A stretch of DNA of 44,524 bases, from contig NZ_LGHM01000111.1 of the NCBI RefSeq assembly GCF_001908185.1, forward strand, positions 1 to 44,524, read 5' to 3'. Positions within the stretch are counted from its first letter, which is position 1; every line of letters begins with the position of its first letter. Below the pieces are notes generated by a model, which was not told where the DNA came from, searched no databases, and saw nothing but the letters and a program-made list of their open reading frames with translations. The stretch is from Bradyrhizobium sp. AS23.2 (lineage in GTDB: Bacteria; Pseudomonadota; Alphaproteobacteria; Rhizobiales; Xanthobacteraceae). Shown piece by piece: positions 32,622 through 39,744 of this stretch. Made by a program: the position numbers and the translations under genes.

Positions 32622-33818
32622 ATGGCACGCGAATCACAAATCCCCACGCCAGATTCCGTGAAGCGGCGATTCGCCGTGAGTCTCGCCGTGTTCTACTCGG
32701 CCGTATTCGCGGTGTCGGGCACGCATCTGCCGTTCTTTCCGGTCTGGCTCAAGGCGATCGGCATCGACGCCTCCTGGATCGGCATCATCAACGCGCTGCC
32801 GGCGATCACGCGCTTCACCACGCTGCCGCAAATCACCGCCTTTGCCGAGAAGCGACATGCCATTCGCGCCGGCATGATGGTGTCGGTGCTGGCGACGGCG
32901 ATCGGCTTTACGGCGGTCGGCTTGCAGCAGCAGCCGCTGGCACTGTTCCTGATCTATGCGCTGACCTGCATGATGTGGACGCCGACGACCCCGCTGACCG
33001 ATGCCTATGCGCTGCGCGGTGTCGCCCGTTACGGGCTCGACTACGGGCCGCTGCGGTTATGGGGCTCGGCGGCCTTCGCCGCCGGCTCGCTCGCCTGCGG
33101 CTATCTCGTCGACAGCATCGCCGCGCGCGACCTGATCTGGGTCATCGTCGCATGGGCTGTCATCGCGGTCCTCGCCAGCCTGCTGCTTCAGCCGCTCGAC
33201 GATGTCAGGCGCAAGACCGCCGAGACGCATGCCGGCAAGGCGCTGCTGCGCGATGGCGGCTTCTGGGCCGTCATCGCCTCGGCGGCGCTAATCCAGGGCA
33301 GCCACGTCGCCTACTACACGTTCTCGGCCATCAACTGGCAGGCGCACGGTCTCGGCGGGCTCACGATCGCGGGCCTCTGGACGCTGGGCGTGATCGCCGA
33401 GATTGTCGTCTTCGCGCTGTCGCCGCGTTTCTCGCTGCATCCGTCCTCGCTGATCGCAATCGGCGGCGCGAGTGCCGTCGTGCGCTGGATCGTCACGGCG
33501 CAGGAGCCGCCGCTGGCGCTGCTCGCGATCGTGCAGCTCGGCCATGGCCTCACCTTCGGCATGACGATCGTCGGCACCATGAACCTGCTGGTGCAGCGCG
33601 TGCCGCCGCATCAGATCGCGCGGGGGCAGGGCTACTACGCCGCGTGCAATGGGCTTCTGGGCGCGACGACCTCGATCGCGTCAGGCGCGATCTACGCCCG
33701 CATCGGCGACGGCCTGTACTATGTCATGGCGGCGATGGCCGCTGCCGGAGCGCTCGTCATCTGGTCGGCACGGCACCGCCTCAGGGCTCATCCCCACAGC
33801 GAGGCGTCGGGCGGATAG
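32622..33818 (+). CDS. MFS transporter (HcaT / MFS_1-like)
   Basis: The 398-residue protein has about 12 TM helices and is of the PPP-transporter-like MFS branch: YSAVFAVSGTHLPFFPVWLK in helix 1, LPAITRFTTLPQITAFAEKR with the loop 2-3 region, LRLWGSAAFAAGSLACGYLV and QIARGQGYYAACNGLLGA. Its relatives include the 3-phenylpropionate transporter HcaT and nucleoside or sugar importers, so the substrate cannot be named. ATG 32622 is used. The frame is open far upstream but only as antisense of the Ala/Glu-rich gene. Its 3' end overlaps the convergent epimerase gene by 31 bases. Confidence 0.86.
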   Translation: MARESQIPTPDSVKRRFAVSLAVFYSAVFAVSGTHLPFFPVWLKAIGIDASWIGIINALPAITRFTTLPQITAFAEKRHAIRAGMMVSVLATAIGFTAVGLQQQPLALFLIYALTCMMWTPTTPLTDAYALRGVARYGLDYGPLRLWGSAAFAAGSLACGYLVDSIAARDLIWVIVAWAVIAVLASLLLQPLDDVRRKTAETHAGKALLRDGGFWAVIASAALIQGSHVAYYTFSAINWQAHGLGGLTIAGLWTLGVIAEIVVFALSPRFSLHPSSLIAIGGASAVVRWIVTAQEPPLALLAIVQLGHGLTFGMTIVGTMNLLVQRVPPHQIARGQGYYAACNGLLGATTSIASGAIYARIGDGLYYVMAAMAAAGALVIWSARHRLRAHPHSEASGG

Positions 33819-34783
33819 ACCAGGCTGCCGTCATAACGCAGGGCGTGGTCGCGATCGCGCGCCAGCAGCAGCGGGCCGTCGAGATCGACGAAGCGCGCTT
33901 GCGGCGTCACCAGCATTGCCGGCGCCATCGACAGCGAGGTCGCGACCATGCAGCCGATCATGATCTCGAAGCCGAGCGCCTGCGCGGCATCGGCCATCGC
34001 CAGCGCCTCGGTGAGGCCGCCGGTCTTGTCGAGCTTGATGTTCACGGCGTCGTAGCGCTCGCGCAAGGGCGCGAGCGAGCCACGGTCATGCACGCTCTCG
34101 TCGGCGCAGACTGCGAGCGGGCGCCTGATCCGCGCCAGCGCGTCGTCCTTGCCGGCCGGCAGCGGCTGCTCCACCAGGGTGACGCCGGCGGCGTCGCAGG
34201 CGGCGAGATTGCGCTCGAGATTGGCCTCGGTCCAGGCCTCGTTGGCATCCACGATCAGCTCGGATTCGGGCGCGGCTTTGCGTACCGCCGCGATCCGCTC
34301 CGCATCGCCCTCGCCACCGAGCTTGATCTTGAGCAGCGGCCGGTGCGCCGCCCTGGCGGTCGCCGCCGCCATGGCGTCGGGGGTACCTAACGAGATCGTG
34401 TAGGCCGTGGTGCGCTCGCCCGGCACCGGGCGGTCCAGGAGGCTCCAGGCGCGCAGGCCGGCCGACTTGGCCTCGAGGTCGATCAGGGCGCAATCCAGCG
34501 CGTTGCGGGCCGCGCCGGGTGGCATGGCGGCTTGCAGGGTCTGCCGCGTGAGGCCGCCGGCTACGGCGTCCTGCATCGCTTGAAGGGCGGCTAGCGTCGC
34601 CTCGGGCGTCTCGCTATAGCGGGGATAGGGCACGCACTCGCCGCGGCCGGTCAGGCCGTTTTGGCTCACTTCGGCCACGACGGTGACGGCCTCGGTCTTG
34701 GCGCCCCGGCTGATGGTGAAACTGCCGGCGATGGGAAAGCGCTCGATTCGCGCGGAGAGGGACGGAACTTTGCTGGAAGTCAT
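33788..34783 (-). CDS. L-Ala-D/L-Glu (dipeptide) epimerase-like enolase-superfamily enzyme
   Basis: The 331-residue protein belongs to the muconate-lactonizing subgroup of the enolase superfamily. Catalytic lysine motif KIKLGG (about residue 155), metal ligands in VDANEAW, VEQPLP and CADESV, and the second lysine in NIKLDKTGG are all present. The layout matches dipeptide epimerases (YkfB/YcjG), which isomerise L-Ala-D-Glu from murein breakdown. The sequence RYSETPEATLAALQ in the 20s loop region also fits. ATG 34783 is the likely start; the frame is open 17 codons upstream. It overlaps the MFS gene tail-to-tail by 31 bases. A link with muropeptide recycling is inferred. Confidence 0.88.
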   Translation of the reverse strand: MTSSKVPSLSARIERFPIAGSFTISRGAKTEAVTVVAEVSQNGLTGRGECVPYPRYSETPEATLAALQAMQDAVAGGLTRQTLQAAMPPGAARNALDCALIDLEAKSAGLRAWSLLDRPVPGERTTAYTISLGTPDAMAAATARAAHRPLLKIKLGGEGDAERIAAVRKAAPESELIVDANEAWTEANLERNLAACDAAGVTLVEQPLPAGKDDALARIRRPLAVCADESVHDRGSLAPLRERYDAVNIKLDKTGGLTEALAMADAAQALGFEIMIGCMVATSLSMAPAMLVTPQARFVDLDGPLLLARDRDHALRYDGSLVYPPDASLWG

Positions 34784-34916
34784 TTTGAACTCTGGCGAAA
34801 TCTGAACCTGCTGGTTACCTGTAGCAACTAACAATGGCCAGTTGGGGTACCTTTTCTAGGTAAGGGCGCGTGCGCAACGATCTGATTTCCTCCGCCTCGG
34901 GACGGGAGCGGACATC

Positions 34917-36050
34917 TTGAACGGCGATCCGAAGCTGGAACGGATTGCCAAGGGCAACGCGCTGGCTCTTTGCGCCACCGGAACCTGGACCGCGAGCTTC
35001 GCGCCGGTCCTGGAGCGGATGGTGGCCGACGCGGAGAAGCTCGCTGGCACCCCGCAAAGCATCTTCATCGACGTCTCCGAGGTCGCCCAGCTCGACACCT
35101 TCGGCGCCTGGCTGATCGAGCGGCTGCGCCGCAGCCTGACGCAAGGGGCCGTCGAGGCGCAGATCGCGGGGCTCTCCGCGAACTATTCGAGCCTCGTCGA
35201 CGAGGTCCGGCGGGTCAAGGCGACGCCCGTCATCGACACCGGTACTGTGACCATTACCGGCATGCTGGAGCAGATCGGCCGCACTGTCGCCGGTATCGCC
35301 GGGACGGTCGCGGGCCTCGTGGACATGCTCGGCGCGGTGTTGGCTGCGGCTGGGCGTGTGCTGATTCACCCGCGCTCGTTCCGCCTGACCTCGACCGTGC
35401 ACCACATGGAGCAGGTGTGCTGGCGGGCGGTGCCGATCATCGTGCTGATCACCTTCCTGATCGGCTGCATCATCGCGCAACAGGGCATTTTTCATTTCCG
35501 CCGGTTCGGCGCCGACATCTTCGTCGTCGACATGCTCGGCGTGCTGGTGCTGCGCGAGATCGGCGTGCTGCTGGTCGCGATCATGGTCGCCGGCCGCTCC
35601 GGCAGCGCCTACACCGCCGAGCTCGGCTCGATGAAGATGCGCGAGGAGATCGACGCGCTGCGCACCATGGGTTTTGACCCCATCGAGGTCCTGGTGCTGC
35701 CGCGCTTGCTGGCCCTGGTGCTGGCGCTGCCGATCCTGGCCTTCCTCGGTGCGATGGCCGCGCTCTATGGCGGCGGTCTCGTCGCCTGGCTCTATGGCGG
35801 TGTCGAGCCCGAAGCGTTCCTGCTGCGCCTGCGCGACGCCATCTCGATCGATCATTTCATCGTCGGCATCGTGAAAGCACCGGTGATGGCTGCGGTGATC
35901 GGCATCGTCGCCTGCGTCGAGGGCCTCGCCGTGCAGGGCAGCGCGGAATCGCTCGGACAGCACACGACCGCGTCGGTCGTGAAGGGCATCTTCTTCGTCA
36001 TCGTGATGGACGGCGTCTTCGCCATCTTCTTCGCCTCGATCGGAATGTGA
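34917..36050 (+). CDS. mlaE: MlaE-family lipid ABC permease with N-terminal STAS domain
   Basis: The 377-residue protein combines an N-terminal STAS-like domain (about 10-115; IFIDVSEVAQLDTFGAWLIE) with an MlaE permease (about 120-377; HHMEQVCWRAVPIIVLITFL, GREIGVLLVAIMVAGRSGSA-type core, MKMREEIDALRTMGFDP). In Mla systems MlaE and MlaF move phospholipid between the membranes, and a separate STAS protein MlaB tunes the ATPase. Here the STAS module is fused to the permease, so no mlaB is needed. The start is TTG 34917 after GGGAGCGG; no in-frame ATG is near. It overlaps or abuts mlaF and heads the mlaEFD operon. Confidence 0.88.
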   Translation: MNGDPKLERIAKGNALALCATGTWTASFAPVLERMVADAEKLAGTPQSIFIDVSEVAQLDTFGAWLIERLRRSLTQGAVEAQIAGLSANYSSLVDEVRRVKATPVIDTGTVTITGMLEQIGRTVAGIAGTVAGLVDMLGAVLAAAGRVLIHPRSFRLTSTVHHMEQVCWRAVPIIVLITFLIGCIIAQQGIFHFRRFGADIFVVDMLGVLVLREIGVLLVAIMVAGRSGSAYTAELGSMKMREEIDALRTMGFDPIEVLVLPRLLALVLALPILAFLGAMAALYGGGLVAWLYGGVEPEAFLLRLRDAISIDHFIVGIVKAPVMAAVIGIVACVEGLAVQGSAESLGQHTTASVVKGIFFVIVMDGVFAIFFASIGM

Positions 36051-36052
36051 CG

Positions 36053-36823
36053 ATGGCAGGCGAGATCCAAAACCCCATCATCCGCGTCCGCGACGTGACC
36101 GTGCAGTTCGGCGCGACGCGCGTGCTCAACGGGCTCGACCTCGACGTCAAGCGCGGCGAGATCCTGGGCTTTGTCGGCCCCTCGGGCGCGGGCAAGTCGG
36201 TGCTGACGCGCACCATCATCGGCCTCGTGCCGAAGCTTGCCGGGAGCATCGAGGTGTTCGGCGTCGATCTGGATTCCTCCAACACATCGCAACGCCGCAA
36301 CGTGGAGCGCCGCTGGGGCGTGCTGTTCCAGCAGGGCGCGCTGTTCTCCTCGCTGACCGTGCGGCAGAACATCCAGTTCCCGATGCGCGAATATCTCCGG
36401 GTCTCGCAGCGGCTGATGGACGAGATCACCATGGCCAAGCTCACCATGGTCGGCCTCAAGCCCGAAGTCGCGGAGCGGTTTCCATCGGAACTGTCGGGCG
36501 GCATGATCAAGCGCGTCGCACTTGCACGCGCGCTGTCGCTCGATCCCGACCTCGTGTTCCTGGACGAGCCGACCTCGGGTCTGGACCCGATCGGCGCGGG
36601 CGACTTCGACGAGCTGGTGCGGACGCTCCAGCGCACTTTGGGACTGACCGTTTTCATGGTAACGCACGACCTCGACAGCCTTTACACAGCATGTGACCGC
36701 ATTGCCGTTTTAGGGAACGGTAAGATCATTGCGGCAGGGTCGATCGCCGACATGCAGGCCTCGCAGCATCCCTGGTTGAGGCAATATTTCCATGGCAAGC
36801 GCGCCCGCGCGGTCATGGGTTGA
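36053..36823 (+). CDS. mlaF: MlaF-family ABC ATPase
   Basis: The protein of about 256 residues is a complete ABC nucleotide-binding subunit: Walker A GPSGAGKS, Q-loop LFQQGALFSSLTV typical of MlaF, signature LSGGMIKRVALARAL, Walker B LVFLDEPTSGLDP and switch histidine VTHDLD. It powers lipid transport by the adjacent MlaE and MlaD. The start may be ATG 36053 or GTG 36047, which would overlap the mlaE stop as GTGA. I choose ATG. mlaD follows after 30 bases. Confidence 0.9.
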   Translation: MAGEIQNPIIRVRDVTVQFGATRVLNGLDLDVKRGEILGFVGPSGAGKSVLTRTIIGLVPKLAGSIEVFGVDLDSSNTSQRRNVERRWGVLFQQGALFSSLTVRQNIQFPMREYLRVSQRLMDEITMAKLTMVGLKPEVAERFPSELSGGMIKRVALARALSLDPDLVFLDEPTSGLDPIGAGDFDELVRTLQRTLGLTVFMVTHDLDSLYTACDRIAVLGNGKIIAAGSIADMQASQHPWLRQYFHGKRARAVMG

Positions 36824-36853
36824 AGCAGCTGGGTTGAGTAGCCGGAGCACCTG

Positions 36854-37726
36854 ATGGAAACGCGGGCGAATTACGTACTGATCGGGTCATTCACGCTGGC
36901 GGTGATCGCCGCGGCGATTGGCTTCGTGCTGTGGTTCCAGTCGCTGCACACCACCAAGCAGCGCAGTCCGCTGCGCGTCGTGTTCGAAGGCCCGGCGGCG
37001 GGCCTGCGTAACGGGGGCAGCGTCAATTTCAACGGTATCCGGGTGGGTGAAGTGGTCTCGGTGAAGCTGGACAACCCGCGGCGGGTTGTCGCACTCGCCA
37101 TGATCGAGAACAACGCCCCGATCCGCAAGGACACCCTGGTCGGCCTCGAATTCCAGGGTCTGACCGGTGTTGCAGCGATCTCGCTCAAGGGCGGCGAGGA
37201 GGCCGCGGCCCCGCCGCCGCTCGACCAGGACGGCATTCCGACACTGACGGCCGATCCCAACAAGCTCCAGGACGTCACCGAGGCGATCCGCGGCACGCTG
37301 CAGAACATCAACAAGATCGTCGCCGACAACCAGGAGTCGGTGAAGAACTCGCTGAAGAACCTCGAGACCTTCACCAACTCGCTCGCCCGCAACTCCGAGA
37401 AGATCGACGTCGTGATGGCCAAGGTCGACGGCGTGATGCTCAAGGCCGACAACCTCATGCTCGGCCTCAACACGCTGGCCGGCGGCAGGGACGGTGGCGA
37501 ACTGTTCCAGGCGGTGAGGTCGATCCGCGAACTGGCCGACGATTTCGACAAGCGCTCCGGCGCGCTGATGTCCGACGGCCGCCGCACCCTCGGCGACATC
37601 AGCCGGGCCGTGAACAATTTCGACCGCAACCCGACCCGCGTGCTGTTCGGCGCCAGCAACAGCTCGCAACCAGCTCCGCCGCCCGAGCCGCCGAAGCCGG
37701 CGGCGGCGACCGAGCGCCGGCGGTAG
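36854..37726 (+). CDS. mlaD: MlaD-family MCE-domain lipid-binding protein
   Basis: The 290-residue protein has one N-terminal TM anchor (about 7-29, YVLIGSFTLAVIAAAIGFVL), a single MCE domain (about 38-120; VVFEGPAAGLRNGGSVNFNG, VGLEFQGLTGVAAISL), a long helical stretch (about 135-255) and a Pro-rich end. MCE domains form hexameric rings in the periplasm that carry lipid towards MlaE. The extended helix is longer than in E. coli MlaD and could form a tube or needle. It completes an mlaEFD operon. No MlaC, MlaA or PqiC-like lipoprotein gene follows. Confidence 0.9.
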   Translation: METRANYVLIGSFTLAVIAAAIGFVLWFQSLHTTKQRSPLRVVFEGPAAGLRNGGSVNFNGIRVGEVVSVKLDNPRRVVALAMIENNAPIRKDTLVGLEFQGLTGVAAISLKGGEEAAAPPPLDQDGIPTLTADPNKLQDVTEAIRGTLQNINKIVADNQESVKNSLKNLETFTNSLARNSEKIDVVMAKVDGVMLKADNLMLGLNTLAGGRDGGELFQAVRSIRELADDFDKRSGALMSDGRRTLGDISRAVNNFDRNPTRVLFGASNSSQPAPPPEPPKPAAATERRR

Positions 37727-37824
37727 TAGCAGTCCCTCTCCGCCCAACACAGGTCCTCGCGCGACAGGCATCAGCCGCGCGCGACGATGTGCATCATGCG
37801 CGCTGCTCCGTTCGTGAGGCGGCG

Positions 37825-37836
37825 ATACGAAAGTAT
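37825..37836. promoter_or_regulatory. candidate response-regulator site ATACGAAAGTAT
   Basis: ATAC-GAAA-GTAT, an inverted repeat with a 4-base centre, stands about 115 bases ahead of the DUF3311-mctP start and is followed by GGGGGTC. It may be an activator site for the LuxR-type regulator encoded at 43293-43946. This is inference from position and symmetry only. Confidence 0.35.
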
Positions 37837-37950
37837 GGGGGTCTGGCCGAGCCAAGGTAGGGGGAGGGGCCGGCCGTCATTGTCAGCTATATCGCGCTCA
37901 AGTCGCGCTTCAAGCAAAGCGCGTCGATTTCACTCGCAGGGGAGGAGAGC

Positions 37951-38127
37951 GTGATACGTCTGTTGCTGCTGTTGCCGTTCATCGGCCTGATGATTGTGCC
38001 GTTCTACAATGTCCGGGAGCCCTATCTGTTCGGCTTCCCATTCTTCTACTGGTATCAGCTCGCCTGGGTGCCGCTGACCTCGCTGCTCACCTACATCGTC
38101 TACAGGAGCGTGCGCCGTGCTGACTAA
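37951..38127 (+). CDS. DUF3311-type small membrane protein
   Basis: The 58-residue protein from GTG 37951 (VIRLLLLLPFIGLMIVPFYN) has two TM segments separated by REPYLFGFPFFYWYQLAWVP and ends YRSVRRAD. This is the typical DUF3311 protein found directly before sodium:solute symporters such as MctP, and is thought to be an accessory subunit. GGGGAGGAG stands 3-11 bases ahead. Its last 11 bases overlap the mctP start (GTG 38117), pointing to coupled translation. Confidence 0.88.
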   Translation: MIRLLLLLPFIGLMIVPFYNVREPYLFGFPFFYWYQLAWVPLTSLLTYIVYRSVRRAD

Positions 38128-39607
38128 TGTCGATAGCGCGGCGTTCGCCGTATTCCTCACACTGTTCATCCTCGTCACCGGCATGGGCTTCGTCGCCTCG
38201 CGCTGGCGCAAGCCGGAGACGCTCGCCCATCTCGACGAGTGGGGCCTCGGCGGCCGCAAGTTCGGGACCTGGATCACCTGGTTCCTGGTCGGTGGCGACT
38301 TCTACACCGCCTACACCGTGATCGCCGTGCCTGCATTGGTCTATGCTGTCGGCGCCTACGGATTCTTCGCGCTTCCCTACACCATCATCGTCTATCCCTT
38401 CGTGTTCGCGGTGATGCCCGTGTTGTGGAAGGTCGCCAAGGAGCGCGGCTACGTCACCGCAGGCGACGTGGTGCGCGGTGCTTACGGTTCGCGCGGGCTT
38501 GAGCTTGCCGTTGCTGCCACCGGCGTGCTGGCGACGATGCCCTACATCGCGCTTCAGCTCATCGGCATGGAGGTGGCGATCAAGGCGCTAGGGCTGAGCG
38601 GCGAGGTGCCGCTGGTTCTCGCCTTCCTGGTCCTGGCGCTCTACACCTATTCGTCGGGGTTGCGGGCACCGGCGTTGATCGCCTTCGTCAAGGACATCAT
38701 GATCTACATCGTGGTGATCGCCGCGATCGCGATCGTGCCGTCCAAGCTCGGCGGCTACGGCGCGATCTTCACGGCGGCGGATGCGGCATTCGCGGCTAAG
38801 GGCTCGGGCGGCATCCTGCTGTCGCCGTCGCAGATCGTGCCTTATGCGTCGCTGGCGCTGGGCTCGGCGCTCGCCGCCTTCATGTACCCGCACACGCTGA
38901 CGGGTATTTTCGCGTCCTCCGGCGGTAACACCATTCGCAAGAATGCGATGCTGCTTCCGGCGTATACGCTGCTGCTCGGTCTGCTCGCGCTGCTCGGATA
39001 CATGGGCCACGCGGCGGGGTTGAAGCTCGCGAGCAACAACGACGTCGTGCCGGAGCTGTTCAAGACGCTGTTCCCGAGCTGGTTCGCGGGCTTTGCGTTC
39101 GCCGCGATCGCGATCGGCGCGCTCGTGCCGGCGGCCGTCATGAGCATCGGTGCGGCCAACTTGTTCACCCGCAACTTCTGGAAGGTGTGGGTCGATCCGA
39201 AGGTGACGCCGGCGGGCGAGGCGAAGGTCGCCAAGATCACCTCCATGCTGGTGAAGGTCGGCGCGCTGCTCGCGATCCTGCTGATGCCGACGCAGTTTGC
39301 GCTCGACCTGCAACTGCTCGGTGGCCTCTGGATACTGCAGACGCTCCCGGCGCTGGTGTTCGGCCTTTATCTGAACTGGTTCTCGAGCACGGCGCTCCTG
39401 GCCGGCTGGGCCGTCGGCCTTGCAGGCGGATCGTGGCTCGCCTGGTCGGACGGGCTGAAGCCGCTGCACGGCATCGACTTCGGCGCGGGCACGGTTGCGG
39501 TCTACACCGGGGTGTTGGCGCTCGCGCTCAACATCGTGGTTGCCGTCGTGGTCAACCTCGCGCTCAAGCGCCTGCCGCAGGCCAGGCTGTCGCGCGAGGC
39601 GGCCTGA
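38117..39607 (+). CDS. mctP: monocarboxylate sodium:solute symporter (MctP-like)
   Basis: The 496-residue SSS-family transporter has about 13 TM helices. Helix 1 is preceded by VDSAAFAVFLTLFILVTGMG, and the sodium/substrate region includes WFLVGGDFYTAYTVIAVPAL and FMYPHTLTGIFASSGGNTIR, as in MctP of Rhizobium leguminosarum, which takes up lactate, pyruvate, acetate and other monocarboxylates. The start is GTG 38117 inside the DUF3311 gene. A strong GC hairpin follows the gene, then the transporter-fused histidine kinase. Likely induced by that two-component pair (inference). Confidence 0.88.
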   Translation: MLTNVDSAAFAVFLTLFILVTGMGFVASRWRKPETLAHLDEWGLGGRKFGTWITWFLVGGDFYTAYTVIAVPALVYAVGAYGFFALPYTIIVYPFVFAVMPVLWKVAKERGYVTAGDVVRGAYGSRGLELAVAATGVLATMPYIALQLIGMEVAIKALGLSGEVPLVLAFLVLALYTYSSGLRAPALIAFVKDIMIYIVVIAAIAIVPSKLGGYGAIFTAADAAFAAKGSGGILLSPSQIVPYASLALGSALAAFMYPHTLTGIFASSGGNTIRKNAMLLPAYTLLLGLLALLGYMGHAAGLKLASNNDVVPELFKTLFPSWFAGFAFAAIAIGALVPAAVMSIGAANLFTRNFWKVWVDPKVTPAGEAKVAKITSMLVKVGALLAILLMPTQFALDLQLLGGLWILQTLPALVFGLYLNWFSSTALLAGWAVGLAGGSWLAWSDGLKPLHGIDFGAGTVAVYTGVLALALNIVVAVVVNLALKRLPQARLSREAA

Positions 39608-39620
39608 GGTCAATCTCCAA

Positions 39621-39646
39621 CCGGCGGCCGGACAGCCGGCCGCCGG
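39621..39646. other. GC-rich hairpin between mctP and the kinase gene
   Basis: CCGGCGGCCGG and CCGGCCGCCGG pair perfectly over 11 bp around a 4-base loop, 14 bases after the mctP stop. There is no T run, so it may slow rather than end transcription or shield the mctP mRNA end. Confidence 0.6.
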
Positions 39647-39744
39647 TCCTGAAAGTACCTTCCACGCGATTGAAAACGCTCTAGTATCCGCCCGCGTCCC
39701 GAATCCGCCTGTGGGCGGGCGGACCGGTCTCGAGTGAGGATGTC

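Noticed and set aside
31308..33818. Plus-strand ORF of 836 codons as one protein
   Set aside because: The first 438 codons are antisense of the Ala/Glu-rich gene. The MFS protein starts at 32622.
34917..37726. MlaF as the missing ATPase of the sugar importer
   Set aside because: Its Q-loop region and operon are those of lipid Mla systems, 13 kb away from the importer.
39663..39684. Fourth copy of repeat family A
   Set aside because: Only a short GAAAACGCTCTAG piece matches; the rest of the element is missing.
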